The translations under genes and the position numbers were made by a program. Below are positions 1 to 11,390 of a DNA stretch of 64,000 nt, in pieces (the first letter of the stretch is position 1; each line of letters opens with the position of its first letter). The notes beneath the pieces were generated by a model that saw nothing but the letters and a program-made list of their open reading frames with translations, was not told the origin of the DNA and did no database searches. The stretch is taken from positions 248,001 through 312,000 of the forward strand of contig NZ_LJSD01000037.1 in NCBI RefSeq assembly GCF_001303895.1. Direction: 5' to 3'. Origin of the DNA: Mesorhizobium sp. 1M-11. Lineage in GTDB: Bacteria > Pseudomonadota > Alphaproteobacteria > Rhizobiales > Rhizobiaceae.

Positions 1-167
1 GCGATGCGCAAACGTTGGAGATTGTCGATGGTGTTGCCGACGATCCACCAGATGAACAGGATCAATGCCAGGGCGGCGACGACCTGGATGAAGATGCTGC
101 GGACTCTCGGGTCATTGATCAAGGAGCCGCGAGTGGGCTCCTCGCGAAGAACTTCCTGCGATGCCAT
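1..167 (-). CDS. aapQ: General L-amino-acid ABC transporter permease AapQ (N-terminal fragment)
   Basis: Only the first 55 codons are in the window; the gene continues past base 1. The translation begins MASQEVLREEPTRGSLINDP, and a hydrophobic segment rich in Val, Ala, Leu, Ile and Trp follows, as at the start of AapQ-type inner-membrane permeases. It lies 63 bp downstream of aapJ on the same strand, the order of the rhizobial aapJQMP operon, in which AapQ and AapM form the membrane channel and AapP is the ATPase. The start is the ATG at 165-167. Assignment rests on the short N-terminus plus context. Confidence 0.85.
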   Translation of the reverse strand, partial: MASQEVLREEPTRGSLINDPRVRSIFIQVVAALALILFIWWIVGNTIDNLQRLRI

Positions 168-190
168 GGGTCAATCCCCTGAATGAGAAA

Positions 191-217
191 CAGGGAGGCG
201 GCAACGCCACCTCCCTG
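191..217 (-). promoter_or_regulatory. Intercistronic stem-loop between aapJ and aapQ
   Basis: The arms CAGGGAGG and CCTCCCTG (191-198 and 210-217) enclose a smaller GGC/GCC stem. No T-run follows. A hairpin just after the binding-protein gene commonly stabilises that part of an ABC-transporter message, so that more binding protein than permease is made; that role is inferred here. Confidence 0.55.
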
Positions 218-230
218 ACGGTATTCTCGA

Positions 231-1262
231 TCAGCGGATCGGCGGAGCGTATTGCAGGCCGCCCTTCGTCCAGAGCCCATTGAGGCCCCGCGCGATCTTG
301 AGCGGGCTGCCGGCACCGACATTGCGCTCAAACATCTCGCCGTAATTGCCGACGGACTTGACGATGTTGACGACCCAGTCGTTGGACACGCCAAGATCGG
401 TACCGAGTTTGGTGTCGGCTTCCTGACCGAGCACGCGCTTCACTTCAGGACCACCAGAAGCCTTCAGCTCGTCGACATTAGCCTGGGTGATGCCGAGCTC
501 TTCCGCCTGCAGCAGGGCAAAATAGGTCCACTTCACGATGTGATACCACTGGTCGTCACCCTGGCGCACGGCCGGGCCGAGCGGCTCCTTGGAGATGATC
601 TCCGGGAGCACGACATGGTCGCCCGGCGCCGACAGCGTCAAGCGGATGCCATAAAGGCCCGACTGGTCGGTCGTATAGGCGTCGCAACGTCCGGAATCAT
701 AGGCCGCGTTGGCTTCTTCAACCTTCTCGAAGACGACTGGATTGTACTCCATCTTGTTCGCCTTGAAGTAGTCGGCAAGGTTGAGCTCGGTGGTCGTGCC
801 CGATTGCACGCAGACCGCCGCACCTGAAAGCTGCAGCGCGGAATTGACGCCCGGCAGCTTCTTGGCGTTCACCATGAAGCCCTGGCCGTCATAATAGGTG
901 ACGCCCGCGAAGTTCAGGCCGAGCGCGGTATCGCGATTGATCGTCCAGGTTGTGTTGCGCGACAGAAGATCGATTTCGCCCGACTGCAACGCGGTGAAAC
1001 GCTCCTTGGCCGACAGCGGCGTGAACTTGACCTTGGTGCCGTCACCGAAGACGGCGGCTGCAACCGCGCGGCAGAAATCGGCGTCCAAACCTTTCCATTC
1101 ACCCTTGTCGTCCGGCGACGAGAAGCCCGAGAGACCGGTGTTGACGCCGCACTGGATAAATCCCTTGGCCTTGACCGCCTCCAAGGTGCTTGCGGCCGAA
1201 GCAGCGGACGCCATCAGACCCATCGTCGCCGCCGCCAGAATGCCGATTGCAATGTGTTTCAT
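231..1262 (-). CDS. aapJ: General L-amino-acid ABC transporter, periplasmic substrate-binding protein AapJ
   Basis: The 343-residue protein belongs to the family 3 solute-binding proteins and captures a broad range of L-amino acids in the periplasm for the AapQMP importer. Residues 1-23 form a typical signal peptide (basic MKH, hydrophobic core, ASAAS cleavage region). The mature part starts with the family's pattern STLEAVKAKGFIQCGVN and contains the motif GLDADFCRAVAAAVFGD. Length fits AapJ. The gene precedes aapQ with a 63-bp hairpin-containing gap and is divergent from metC. Promoter signals should lie in 1263-1400. The family assignment is firm; the exact substrate range is taken from the rhizobial Aap system. 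Confidence 0.93.
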   Translation of the reverse strand: MKHIAIGILAAATMGLMASAASAASTLEAVKAKGFIQCGVNTGLSGFSSPDDKGEWKGLDADFCRAVAAAVFGDGTKVKFTPLSAKERFTALQSGEIDLLSRNTTWTINRDTALGLNFAGVTYYDGQGFMVNAKKLPGVNSALQLSGAAVCVQSGTTTELNLADYFKANKMEYNPVVFEKVEEANAAYDSGRCDAYTTDQSGLYGIRLTLSAPGDHVVLPEIISKEPLGPAVRQGDDQWYHIVKWTYFALLQAEELGITQANVDELKASGGPEVKRVLGQEADTKLGTDLGVSNDWVVNIVKSVGNYGEMFERNVGAGSPLKIARGLNGLWTKGGLQYAPPIR

Positions 1263-1659
1263 AACCCTCAGACCCTTTTTCGGTTGTTTGGGCGCATTGC
1301 CCGATTTTTTTTGCGAACCCCATCAGCCATTCCGGCCCACTTCCGGAACGCGGCTCCCTAGCCGACGCACAAGCTGCTCCCGTTCACGAAGAACATCGAA
1401 GGCGATAATTCCCGTGAGGTCAAGGAAAATGACCGAGCCGTGGCAGCCATCAAGCAAATAATATCGACGCTCGAACAAACGTGCCTCGATGGCTGTCGCG
1501 GTGTTCGGCAGATTGACGAAATTCAACCCCAAATTGCTCAAAAACAACGCAAGGACGCGCGGGCTGGTCCACTTGAAGCGTGACGCTGGCAATCACCCGG
1601 CGGTTGCGCCTCCGCCCCGCCCGCTCTATCCCTTCGCAACCTCAGCAGGCAGCAGGATC
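1263..1659. other. Divergent intergenic region between aapJ and metC
   Basis: This 397-bp region must hold the promoters of both flanking genes. A GC-rich stretch lies just before metC. A minus-strand frame (1323-1592, 89 codons) has coding-like composition toward its end but no recognisable family or clear ribosome-binding site, so it is not called as a gene. No riboswitch, repeat or tRNA was recognised. Confidence 0.5.
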
Positions 1660-2829
1660 ATGGCAAAAAACAACGGTAATTGGGGCATCAACACGCGGCT
1701 CGCCCATGGCGGCAACGACCCGCGCGATTTCTTCGGCTTCGTCAACCCGCCGGTGGTGCACGCTTCCACCGTGCTCTATCCCGACGCAGCCACCATGACC
1801 ACGCGCGGCCAGAAATACACTTATGGCACGCACGGAACGCCCACGTCTGACGCGCTGGCTGCCGCCATCGACGAACTCGAGGGTTCCGCCGGCACCATCA
1901 TCGTGCCGTCTGGTCTGGCGGCGGTGACGGTGCCGCTGCTCGCATTCGCCTCGGCCGGCGACCATATCCTGGTGGTCGACAGCATCTACCGGCCGACCCG
2001 CCACTTCTGCGACACCATGCTGAAGCGCATGGGTGTCGATGTGGAATACTACGAGCCACGCATCGGTGCTGGCATCAAGGCCCTGTTCCGACCGAATACG
2101 AGGATCGTGTTCACCGAATCGCCTGCCTCGAATACCTATGAAGTCCAGGACATACCGGCGATCTCGAAGGAAGCGCATGCCATCGGCGCGGTGGTCATGA
2201 TGGACAACACCTGGGCGACGCCGCTGTATTTGCGTCCCCTCGACCACGGTGTCGATATCTCCATCCACGCCGCCACCAAATATCCTGGCGGCCATTCGGA
2301 CGTGCTGCTGGGAACCGTTTCGGCCAACGAAGCATGCTGGCCGAAATTGCTTGGCGGCTTCGACGCGCTGGGCTGCTGTGCCGGTCCCAACGACGTCTAT
2401 CAGGTCCTGCGGGGCCTGCGCACAATGGGTGTGCGGCTTGAGCACCATGGCAAGAACGCATTGGAGATCGCTCGCTGGCTGGAAATGGACGGGGGCGTGG
2501 CGCGCGTGCTCCACCCTGCCCTGGAAAGCCACCCGGACCACGCCTTGTGGAAGCGGGATTTTCGGGGCGCCAGCGGCGTCTTCTCCGTCGTGCTGGCCGG
2601 TGGTGGCCAGAAGCAGGCACATGCCTTCCTGGATGCGCTGAAGATCTTTGGCCTCGGCTATTCCTGGGGCGGCTATGAAAGCCTTGCCGTGCCGGTCTTC
2701 CTCGACGACCGCACCATCGCCAAGGGGCCTTACGAAGGCCCACTGATCCGCTTGCAGATCGGGCTCGAGAACCTCGAGGACTTGAAGACCGATCTGTCAG
2801 CCGGTCTCGCGGCCGCGCGGGCGGCCTGA
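1660..2829 (+). CDS. metC: Cystathionine beta-lyase
   Basis: The 389-residue enzyme is a PLP-dependent Cys/Met-metabolism lyase of the cytosol. It splits cystathionine to homocysteine, pyruvate and ammonia in methionine synthesis. The pyridoxal lysine is K207 in SIHAATKYPGGHSD, and MDNTWATP at 181-188 carries the PLP-binding aspartate. I chose the ATG at 1660, preceded by a purine-rich stretch, over an upstream in-frame start at 1489 because the upstream 57 codons do not resemble the family. metC beside aap genes is a familiar rhizobial arrangement. Related gamma-synthases or lyases cannot be fully excluded by eye, but the N-terminal NTRLAHGGNDPRDFFGFVNP pattern is typical of MetC. Confidence 0.92.
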   Translation: MAKNNGNWGINTRLAHGGNDPRDFFGFVNPPVVHASTVLYPDAATMTTRGQKYTYGTHGTPTSDALAAAIDELEGSAGTIIVPSGLAAVTVPLLAFASAGDHILVVDSIYRPTRHFCDTMLKRMGVDVEYYEPRIGAGIKALFRPNTRIVFTESPASNTYEVQDIPAISKEAHAIGAVVMMDNTWATPLYLRPLDHGVDISIHAATKYPGGHSDVLLGTVSANEACWPKLLGGFDALGCCAGPNDVYQVLRGLRTMGVRLEHHGKNALEIARWLEMDGGVARVLHPALESHPDHALWKRDFRGASGVFSVVLAGGGQKQAHAFLDALKIFGLGYSWGGYESLAVPVFLDDRTIAKGPYEGPLIRLQIGLENLEDLKTDLSAGLAAARAA

Positions 2830-2880
2830 CGCCATTCTACCAAGCCGCCGCGCCCACGAACTGGACTTTCACGCTGCAGC

Positions 2881-3273
2881 TCAGCCAGCCGATCGGTTGG
2901 GCAGGTTGCCCGCATTCCTGAGCGCGGCAACCAACAGGCTGGTATGGCCAAGGATATCGGTCTGTGCCTGTGCCGGCAGGGACAGGCCGTTCCAGCTCTC
3001 CAGTGGCTCGATGAAGCTCGCCAGCGCGCCGTTGACCCTGCAGCTATCCACCGACTGGCCATCCTTGCTCAGCGCCAGGATGCCGATATCGCCGCCATAC
3101 CGAATACCGGCGATACGCTGGAAACGGTAGTCGCCCTCGACCCGGACGTCGAAAGCCAGCCGGCCTGCCGTGCGCGCCGCTATATCCGTCACCTTCTCCG
3201 AAAAACTGGTCGGCAGCGTGCTGGCGGTCCGCACCGCCATTTCGAACAGGACTGTATCCAACTCTGCCGCCAT
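2881..3273 (-). CDS. Hypothetical protein, 130 aa
   Basis: I do not recognise the family. The protein begins MAAELDTVLFEMAVRTAST, has no signal peptide or membrane segment, and contains a beta-rich middle (FDVRVEGDYRFQRIAGIRYG). An upstream in-frame start at 3345 exists, but the 24 extra codons are Arg/Cys-rich and unlike coding sequence, so the ATG at 3273 is preferred. It is convergent with metC, ending 52 bp from it. Codon use matches the surrounding genes, so it is probably expressed. Function unknown. Confidence 0.6.
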   Translation of the reverse strand: MAAELDTVLFEMAVRTASTLPTSFSEKVTDIAARTAGRLAFDVRVEGDYRFQRIAGIRYGGDIGILALSKDGQSVDSCRVNGALASFIEPLESWNGLSLPAQAQTDILGHTSLLVAALRNAGNLPNRSAG

Positions 3274-3384
3274 GATGCGCCCACTGTGCTGCGGGCGTGG
3301 AAACAGGCAATTGGGCCACGCGCGTTTTGCACAGCGTAACAGCACTCTAAATTAGAACAACGTAAAATTTTCAGCTGGTTAGGA

Positions 3385-3459
3385 TGGTGAGCCGGGAGGG
3401 GATCGAACCCTCGACCACATGATTAAAAGTCACGTGCTCTACCGCTGAGCTACCGGCCC
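3385..3459 (-). tRNA. tRNA-Lys (anticodon TTT)
   Basis: The reverse complement folds into a complete cloverleaf: acceptor arms GGGCCGG and CCGGCTC, a D-arm containing TAGCTCAGCGGTAGAG, anticodon loop CTTTTAA, the T-arm motif GGTTCGATCCC, and an encoded CCA end. The anticodon TTT reads lysine codons. It stands alone between the 130-aa hypothetical gene and glpK. Confidence 0.97.
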
Positions 3460-3646
3460 ATCCTGGCGTTCTGGCCCGGAACATCGCCCGGCATCGCCGA
3501 CCGCGTTTCCGAATGTCGGTCCGCCTGAAAAGTGGGCGGAACATAGGGAGAGTGCTCCCACCGGTCAACCGGAAAAAAGCCGATTTCCAAGCCGTTGCAA
3601 ACAACAGGCTTTGCGCCGGCGACTGCAGAGGCCATGACGCGCGAAA

Positions 3647-5137
3647 TTACGCCGTCAGCGTCCGATTCACGGCATCGTGCCAGCCTTTCAGCTTGGCCCC
3701 GCGGATCTTTGCTTCCATTTCGGGCTTGAAACGACGGTCAAGCGACCACGCCTTCGCGAAATCCTTCATTTTCGGCCATACCCCTGCCTTGGAGCCAGCC
3801 AGCCAGGCAGCACCGAGCGCCGTGGTCTCCAGGATGGTCGGACGGTCGACCGGTGCATCCAGGATGTCGGCGAGCCGCTGCATGGTCCACGCCGAAGCCA
3901 CCATACCGCCGTCAACCCGCAGCACCGTCTTGCCGTTGCCGGTCTTCCAGTCCTTTTTCATCGCGTCCAGCAGGTCGCGCGTCTGGAAGGCGACTGATTC
4001 CAGTGCCGCGCGTGCGAACTCCGCCGGACCGGAGTTGCGCGTCAGGCCGTAGATAGCGCCACGCGCTTCGGCATCCCAATGCGGCGCGCCGAGTCCAACA
4101 AAAGCCGGCACCAGATAGACATTCTGCGCATCGTCGGCGTGCGCGGCCAGTTCGCCGCTGTGTTCGGCCTTGCCGATCACCTTGATGCCGTCGCGCAGCC
4201 ATTGCACGGCAGCGCCTGCGACGAAGATCGAACCCTCGAGCGCGTAGGTCGTCTTGCCGTTCAAACGATAGGCAATCGTCGTCAGCAGCCGATTCTTCGA
4301 GCGCACGATGTCGGTGCCAGTGTTCAGCAGGGCAAAGCAGCCGGTGCCGTAAGTGGATTTCATCATGCCGGGCTCGAAACAGGCCTGACCGATGGTGGCA
4401 GCCTGCTGATCGCCTGCGACGCCGAGGATCCTGATCTCGGCGCCGAACAGATTTTTCTCCGTTACGCCAAAGTCATCCGCACAATCCTTCACCTGCGGTA
4501 GCAATTGCACCGGGATGTTCAGGATACGCAGCAACTCGTCGTCCCACTCGTTCGTGGCGATGTTGTAGACCAGCGTGCGCGAAGCGTTGGTGGCATCAGT
4601 TGCGTGTACCTTGCCGCCAGTCAGCCGCCAGATCAGGAAGCTGTCGATGGTCCCTGCCAGAAGTTCACCGCGCTCGGCGCGCTTCCTCGCCCCTTTCACC
4701 TTGTCCAGCATCCAGGCGATCTTGGTGCCGGAGAAATAGGGATCGAGCAGCAGACCGGTCTTCTTGGTGAATTTCGGCTCCATCCCCTGCTTGCGCAGCT
4801 TGGCGCAGAGCGGCGCCGTGCGACGATCCTGCCAGACGATGGCGTTGTGGATCGGCTTGCCTGTCGCCTTGTCCCAGACAACGACCGTCTCGCGCTGGTT
4901 GGTGATGCCGATCGCAGCAACGTCGGAGGCTTTGCGGTTCGCCTTTTTCAGCGCTGCCTTGACGGTGTGGACGACGCTTGCCCAGATCTCTTCGGGATCA
5001 TGTTCTACCCAGCCCGACGCCGGAAAGTGCTGGGTGAATTCCTGCTGACCGACGCCGGCAATCTTCATAGCGCCGTCGAAGAGGATCGCACGCGAGGATG
5101 TCGTGCCCTGGTCGATCGCTAACACGAAACCTGTCAT
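3647..5137 (-). CDS. glpK: Glycerol kinase
   Basis: The 496-residue FGGY-family sugar kinase phosphorylates glycerol to sn-glycerol-3-phosphate in the cytosol, the substrate of GlpD. The N-terminus carries the phosphate-binding motif [11 protein letters not shown] and the C-terminal half carries [20 protein letters not shown]. Length is close to E. coli GlpK (about 502). The ATG at 5137 is chosen because GGGGAAGAG precedes it directly; an in-frame start five codons upstream overlaps that ribosome-binding site. It is the last gene of the glycerol locus, 83 bp after glpV, with a short hairpin between them, so it is probably read from the same transcript. Confidence 0.96.
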   Translation of the reverse strand: MTGFVLAIDQGTTSSRAILFDGAMKIAGVGQQEFTQHFPASGWVEHDPEEIWASVVHTVKAALKKANRKASDVAAIGITNQRETVVVWDKATGKPIHNAIVWQDRRTAPLCAKLRKQGMEPKFTKKTGLLLDPYFSGTKIAWMLDKVKGARKRAERGELLAGTIDSFLIWRLTGGKVHATDATNASRTLVYNIATNEWDDELLRILNIPVQLLPQVKDCADDFGVTEKNLFGAEIRILGVAGDQQAATIGQACFEPGMMKSTYGTGCFALLNTGTDIVRSKNRLLTTIAYRLNGKTTYALEGSIFVAGAAVQWLRDGIKVIGKAEHSGELAAHADDAQNVYLVPAFVGLGAPHWDAEARGAIYGLTRNSGPAEFARAALESVAFQTRDLLDAMKKDWKTGNGKTVLRVDGGMVASAWTMQRLADILDAPVDRPTILETTALGAAWLAGSKAGVWPKMKDFAKAWSLDRRFKPEMEAKIRGAKLKGWHDAVNRTLTA

Positions 5138-5199
5138 CTCTTCCCCTCTCACGACATGAGAAGGGAGACGGCTTAACGCCGCCTCCCCGTTTCTCCAAT

Positions 5200-5215
5200 G
5201 CGGACCGTGGTCCGC
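5200..5215 (-). promoter_or_regulatory. Short perfect hairpin between glpV and glpK
   Basis: GCGGACC and GGTCCGC are separated by two bases. In RNA this is a 6-bp stem with a small loop. There is no T-run, so it looks like an mRNA-processing or stability element after the binding-protein gene rather than a full terminator. Confidence 0.4.
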
Positions 5216-5220
5216 ACCGT

Positions 5221-6945
5221 TTATTTCTGCCAGCTCTTCACCAGCTCGTCATAGTTGATGGTGATCGGCTTGTCCTTCTCGGGCTCGATCTTGAGCTGCG
5301 GCGCAAGGTTGCCCTTCGAGACGGCGTCCTTGTTCCAGTATTCGAGATCGTGTTCCTCGGCGAGCTTCGGACCGATGTCGCCCTGCACGCCAGCCTTCTC
5401 GAGACGGCCCATCACCTTCTCTTGCTCGGCGCACAGCGAATCCATCGCCTCTTGCGCGGTCTTGGCGCCGGAGGATGCATCGCCGATTGCCTGCCACCAC
5501 AGCTGTGCCAGCTTCGGATAGTCCGGCACGTTGGTGCCCGTCGGCGACCACTGCACGCGGGCCGGCGAGCGGTAGAACTCGATCAGGCCGCCGAGCTTCG
5601 GCGCGCGGTCCGTGAAGCTCTTGTGGTGGATGGTGCTCTCGCGGATGAAGGTGAGACCGACATGGCTCTTCTTCACGTCGACCGTCTTCGAGGTGACGAA
5701 CTGGGCATAGAGCCAGGCCGCCTTGGCGCGGTCGTCCGGCGTCGACTTCATCAGCGTCCAGGAACCGACGTCCTGGTAGCCGAGCTTCATGCCGTCCTTC
5801 CAGTAGACGCCATGCGGGCTCGGCGCCATGCGCCACTTCGGCGTACCGTCGGCATTCACCACCGGCAGACCGTCCTTGACCATGTCGGCGGTGAAGGCGG
5901 TGTACCAGAACATCTGCTGGGCGATGTTGCCCTGAGCCGGGACCGGACCGCTTTCGGAGAAGGTCATGCCCTGTGCCTCAGCCGGAGCATAGGCCTTCAG
6001 CCAGTCCAGATATTTCTGGATCGCATAGACCGAAGCCGGGCCGTTGGTGTCGCCTCCGCGGGCCACGCAGGAACCGACAGGCTGTGACTTTTCGTTGACC
6101 TTGATACCCCATTCGTCGACGGGAAGACCGTTCGGTATGCCCTTGTCGCCATTGCCGGCCATGGAAAGCCATGCGTCGGTGAAGCGCCATCCAAGCGACG
6201 GGTCCTTCTTGCCATAGTCCATATGGCCGAAGACCTTCTTGCCGCCGATCTCGCGACCGTTGAAGAACTCGGCGATGTCCTCATAGGCCGACCAGTTGAC
6301 CGGCACGCCGAGATCGTAACCGTACTTAGCCTTGAAGTCGGCCTTGTTCTTCTCGTCGTTGAACCAGTCGTAGCGGAACCAGTAGAGGTTCGCGAACTGC
6401 TGGTCCGGCAGCTGGTAGAGCTTCTTGTCCGGCGCCGAGGTGAAGGAAGTGCCGATGAAGTCGGCGATGTCGAGGTTCGGATTGGTAACGTCCTTGCCTT
6501 CGTTCGCCATCCAGTCGGTCAGGTTGCGCACCTGCTTGTAGCGCCAGTGCGTGCCGATCAGGTCGGAATCGTTGACCCACGCATCGTAAAGGTTCTGACC
6601 CGTCTGCATCTGGGTCTGGATCTTTTCGACGACATCACCCTCCTGGATCAGGTCGTGCGTCAGCTTGATGCCGGTGATTGCCGAAAAGGCCGGCGCCAGC
6701 ACTTCCGATTCATACGAGTGCGTGGTGATGGTTTCCGACACCACCTTGATCTCCATGCCGGCGAACGGCTTGGCGGCGTCGATGAACCATTGCATTTCCT
6801 TTTCCTGGTCGGCGCGCGGAAGCGTCGATACGTCGCCGATTTCCTTGTCCAGGAAGGCTTTCGCCTCGTCCATGCCTGCGTAGGCGTTGCCCATGCCAGC
6901 AAGCAGGGCGAGCGCGGTGGTCGATATCAGAAATTGCCGTCGCAT
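5221..6945 (-). CDS. glpV: Glycerol ABC transporter, periplasmic substrate-binding protein
   Basis: The 574-residue family 1 solute-binding protein has a Sec signal peptide at residues 1-23 (ending GMGNAYA). It delivers glycerol to the GlpPQ permease. The unusual length of over 550 residues is typical of the GlpV type and distinguishes it from ordinary sugar-binding proteins of about 420. It follows glpU, with a 76-bp gap that holds a GC-rich hairpin and a good ribosome-binding site (AGGAGA) before the ATG. Identity rests strongly on its place in glpDSTPQUV. Expression is presumably under GlpR through the upstream promoter. Confidence 0.92.
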   Translation of the reverse strand: MRRQFLISTTALALLAGMGNAYAGMDEAKAFLDKEIGDVSTLPRADQEKEMQWFIDAAKPFAGMEIKVVSETITTHSYESEVLAPAFSAITGIKLTHDLIQEGDVVEKIQTQMQTGQNLYDAWVNDSDLIGTHWRYKQVRNLTDWMANEGKDVTNPNLDIADFIGTSFTSAPDKKLYQLPDQQFANLYWFRYDWFNDEKNKADFKAKYGYDLGVPVNWSAYEDIAEFFNGREIGGKKVFGHMDYGKKDPSLGWRFTDAWLSMAGNGDKGIPNGLPVDEWGIKVNEKSQPVGSCVARGGDTNGPASVYAIQKYLDWLKAYAPAEAQGMTFSESGPVPAQGNIAQQMFWYTAFTADMVKDGLPVVNADGTPKWRMAPSPHGVYWKDGMKLGYQDVGSWTLMKSTPDDRAKAAWLYAQFVTSKTVDVKKSHVGLTFIRESTIHHKSFTDRAPKLGGLIEFYRSPARVQWSPTGTNVPDYPKLAQLWWQAIGDASSGAKTAQEAMDSLCAEQEKVMGRLEKAGVQGDIGPKLAEEHDLEYWNKDAVSKGNLAPQLKIEPEKDKPITINYDELVKSWQK

Positions 6946-6983
6946 AGGTCTCCTCCAAAATAAGTTTCAATATGCCCCGGATC

Positions 6984-7001
6984 GGCGGCCGGCTCGCCGC
7001 C
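6984..7001 (-). promoter_or_regulatory. GC-rich hairpin between glpU and glpV
   Basis: GGCGGC and GCCGCC (6984-6989 and 6996-7001) form a strong stem just upstream of glpV. No T-run follows on the coding strand. It may act as a processing site that sets GlpV level apart from the upstream membrane genes; this is inference. Confidence 0.4.
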
Positions 7002-7021
7002 TCCCCGACAGTTTTCTCCCT

Positions 7022-7428
7022 CTATACGTAGCGAAACACCGCGATGGCGTAGACCACGGAGAGAGCGAGAGCCCACCACAGGCCGGCTCCGACGAGACCC
7101 AGCCAAGCGAGATGGATGAAGGCGCTGCCGAGCAGCGAAATAAAGAGGCGGTCGCCGCGTGTCGTCTCGAAACGCAGCACGCCGACGCGCGGATTGCCGC
7201 CGGGCGAAGCATATTCCCACACCGCCATCAGCGACAGGATGCCGAAGATGGACAGGAAGAACATGGCGGTCGGAAAGGTCCAGGCCATCCATCCGCCGGC
7301 GATCAAAGGCGCGCCCCAATCACGCGCGCCGTCCTGAACCGGAACAAAGGAGGCCAGCAGCCCGGATGCGCCGAGATAGATGGCGATCACGACAATGAGG
7401 GGAACGATCCAGTTTCGAGAAACAGCCA

Positions 7429-7429
<1 letters not shown>
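7022..7429 (-). CDS. glpU: Glycerol transporter accessory membrane protein GlpU (DUF2160 type)
   Basis: The 135-residue integral membrane protein has four hydrophobic segments, at roughly residues 8-28, 39-63, 82-105 and 110-130. It begins MAVSRNWIVPLIVVIAIYLG. It is conserved as glpU in rhizobial glycerol ABC operons, where its exact job is unknown. Its ATG overlaps the glpQ stop as TGATG, which implies translational coupling. The short gene is easily hidden inside a longer frame that runs on from glpQ in another phase. Confidence 0.88.
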
Positions 7430-8343
<914 letters not shown>

Positions 8344-8344
8344 A

Positions 8345-9211
8345 TCAGCGCTCCGCGTCGTAGTTGGTCATGACGGTGTAGAACACCCATGACAGCAACA
8401 GGATGATCAGGAAGTAGACCAGCGACATCGCCGCCGCCGGGCCGAGGTCGAACTGGCCGAGCGCCATCTTGACGAGATCGATGGACAGGAAGGTGGTCGA
8501 GTTGCCTGGGCCGCCGCCGGTGACGACGAACGGTTCGGTGTAAATCATGAACGAGTCCATGAAGCGCAGCAGGACCGCGATCAGCAGCACGCGTTGCATC
8601 TTCGGCAGCTGGATATAGCGGAAGACGGCCCAGCGTGACGCACCGTCGATCTTGGCGGCCTGGTAGAAAGCATCCGGGATCGAGACGAGGCCGGCGTAGC
8701 ACAGCAGCACGACAAGGCTCGTCCAGTGCCACACATCCATGATGATGACGGTGAACCAGGCGTCGATCGGATCCTGCACATAGTTGTAGTTGAAGCCCAG
8801 CTTGTTCAGATAATAGCCGAACAGGCCGATGTCGCTGCGGCCGAACACTTGCCAGATCGTGCCGACGACATTCCAGGGAACCAGCAGCGGCAGTGCCATC
8901 AACACCAGGCAGACCGGAACGCCCCAGCCCTTCTTCGGCATGTTGAGCGCGATCAGGATACCGAGTGGCACTTCTATGGCCAGGATGATGGCGGAGAATA
9001 CGAGGTTGCGGCCCATCGCCTGCCAGAAGCGCGAGGATCCGAGCAGTTCCTCGAACCATTCTGTACCGGCCCAGAAAAACTGGTTGTTACCGAATGTATC
9101 CTGAACCGAATAGTTGACCACCGTCATCAGCGGGATCACTGCGGAGAAGGCCACCAGCACCAGCACCGGCAGGACGAGAAACCAGGCCTTGTTGTTCCAT
9201 GTTTTCTCCAT
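8345..9211 (-). CDS. glpP: Glycerol ABC transporter permease GlpP
   Basis: The 288-residue permease is of the MalF type. It begins MEKTWNNKAWFLVLPVLVLV, has six predicted TM segments, and carries an EAA-like coupling loop at about residues 190-210 (IPDAFYQAAKIDGASRWAVF). It forms a heterodimeric pore with GlpQ. The spacing to glpT upstream is 2 bp and to glpQ downstream 1 bp, so the genes are co-transcribed and probably co-translated. Confidence 0.93.
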   Translation of the reverse strand: MEKTWNNKAWFLVLPVLVLVAFSAVIPLMTVVNYSVQDTFGNNQFFWAGTEWFEELLGSSRFWQAMGRNLVFSAIILAIEVPLGILIALNMPKKGWGVPVCLVLMALPLLVPWNVVGTIWQVFGRSDIGLFGYYLNKLGFNYNYVQDPIDAWFTVIIMDVWHWTSLVVLLCYAGLVSIPDAFYQAAKIDGASRWAVFRYIQLPKMQRVLLIAVLLRFMDSFMIYTEPFVVTGGGPGNSTTFLSIDLVKMALGQFDLGPAAAMSLVYFLIILLLSWVFYTVMTNYDAER

Positions 9212-9213
9212 GG

Positions 9214-10281
<1,068 letters not shown>

Positions 10282-10290
10282 GCTGGTGCC

Positions 10291-11370
10291 TCACGCTGCC
10301 AGTTGCGAAGCGCCGACCGAACGGCCGGACGCGTCGAAAACCATGATGTGGCGCGGGTCGATAAACACCTCGACCTCATCGTCAGCGGTCAAATCGAGAA
10401 TGCCGTGGGAAAGCATGACCCAACGCGCATCGGCGAAATCGAGATGCACGAAACTTTCCGAACCCGTGATTTCGGTGATCGACACCTTGGCGCGCACCGG
10501 CACCGCCTGATCGTTCGGTCGCTGCAGCGAAAGATGGTGCGGCTGGAAACCGATCGTGTAGCTGGCATCGGCGACGCCGGTAATGTCGGCCGGCACGGGC
10601 AAGCTCACGCCGCCGTCGAGCAGGAACTTGGCACCGGATTTACGCAGGACGATCGTGTTGAGCGGCGGGTCCGCGAACGTCCGTGCCGTGATCAGATCGT
10701 TCGGCTTGCGGAAAACCTCGATGGTCGAACCGAACTGGGTGACCTTGCCTTCCGATAGCGTCGCGGTGTTGCCGCCAAGCAGAAGCGCCTCATGCGGCTC
10801 AGTCGTCGCGTAGACGAAGATGGTGCCGGCCTCTGCGAAGATCCTCGGCAATTCTGCACGCAGTTCCTCGCGCAATTTGTAGTCGAGATTGGCGAGCGGC
10901 TCGTCGAGCAGCACAAGGCTGGCGTTTTTGACGATGGCGCGCGCAAGCGCGGTACGCTGCTGCTGGCCACCCGAGAGATTGAGCGGCGTGCGTTCGAGGT
11001 AAGGTGTTAGCTTGAGAAGTTCGGCTGCCTGCCGTACTTCGCGATCGATCTTGGCCCGTTCGATGCCGGCAACACGCAGCGGCGAAGCGATGTTCTCGTA
11101 GACGGTCATCGTCGGATAATTGATGAACTGCTGGTAGACCATGGCGATGTTGCGCTTCTGCACCGGAACGCCGGTGACATCCTTGCCATCGAACCAGACG
11201 CTGCCGGCGGTCGGCCGGTCGAGCCCGGCCATCAGGCGCATCAGGCTCGTCTTGCCGGACAGCGTCGGCCCCAGAAGCACGTTCAGGGACCCATGCTGCA
11301 GCGTCAGCGACACGTCGTCGATGTGCGTTGCCGCACCCACGACCTTCGAGACGTTCCGCAGTTCCAGCAT
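10291..11370 (-). CDS. glpS: Glycerol ABC transporter ATPase GlpS
   Basis: The 359-residue ATPase has Walker A GPTLSGKTS at 34-42, an intact signature LSGGQ at 132-136 and Walker B VLLDEP at 153-158. The switch-His position is occupied by Thr190 in VYATTEPHEA, so this subunit lacks the usual H-loop histidine. A C-terminal barrel domain follows. The ATG at 11370 is chosen because GGGGAGGA precedes it; the longer upstream frame reads through the ribosome-binding site. It is the first transporter gene after glpD, 20 bp downstream, and partner of GlpT. Confidence 0.92.
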   Translation of the reverse strand: MLELRNVSKVVGAATHIDDVSLTLQHGSLNVLLGPTLSGKTSLMRLMAGLDRPTAGSVWFDGKDVTGVPVQKRNIAMVYQQFINYPTMTVYENIASPLRVAGIERAKIDREVRQAAELLKLTPYLERTPLNLSGGQQQRTALARAIVKNASLVLLDEPLANLDYKLREELRAELPRIFAEAGTIFVYATTEPHEALLLGGNTATLSEGKVTQFGSTIEVFRKPNDLITARTFADPPLNTIVLRKSGAKFLLDGGVSLPVPADITGVADASYTIGFQPHHLSLQRPNDQAVPVRAKVSITEITGSESFVHLDFADARWVMLSHGILDLTADDEVEVFIDPRHIMVFDASGRSVGASQLAA

Positions 11371-11390
11371 TCGTTCCTCCCCAGGCCGCG

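Noticed and set aside
1323..1592. An 89-codon minus-strand ORF between aapJ and metC
   Set aside because: Part of it looks coding, but there is no ribosome-binding site or recognised family and it would occupy the promoter region of both neighbours.
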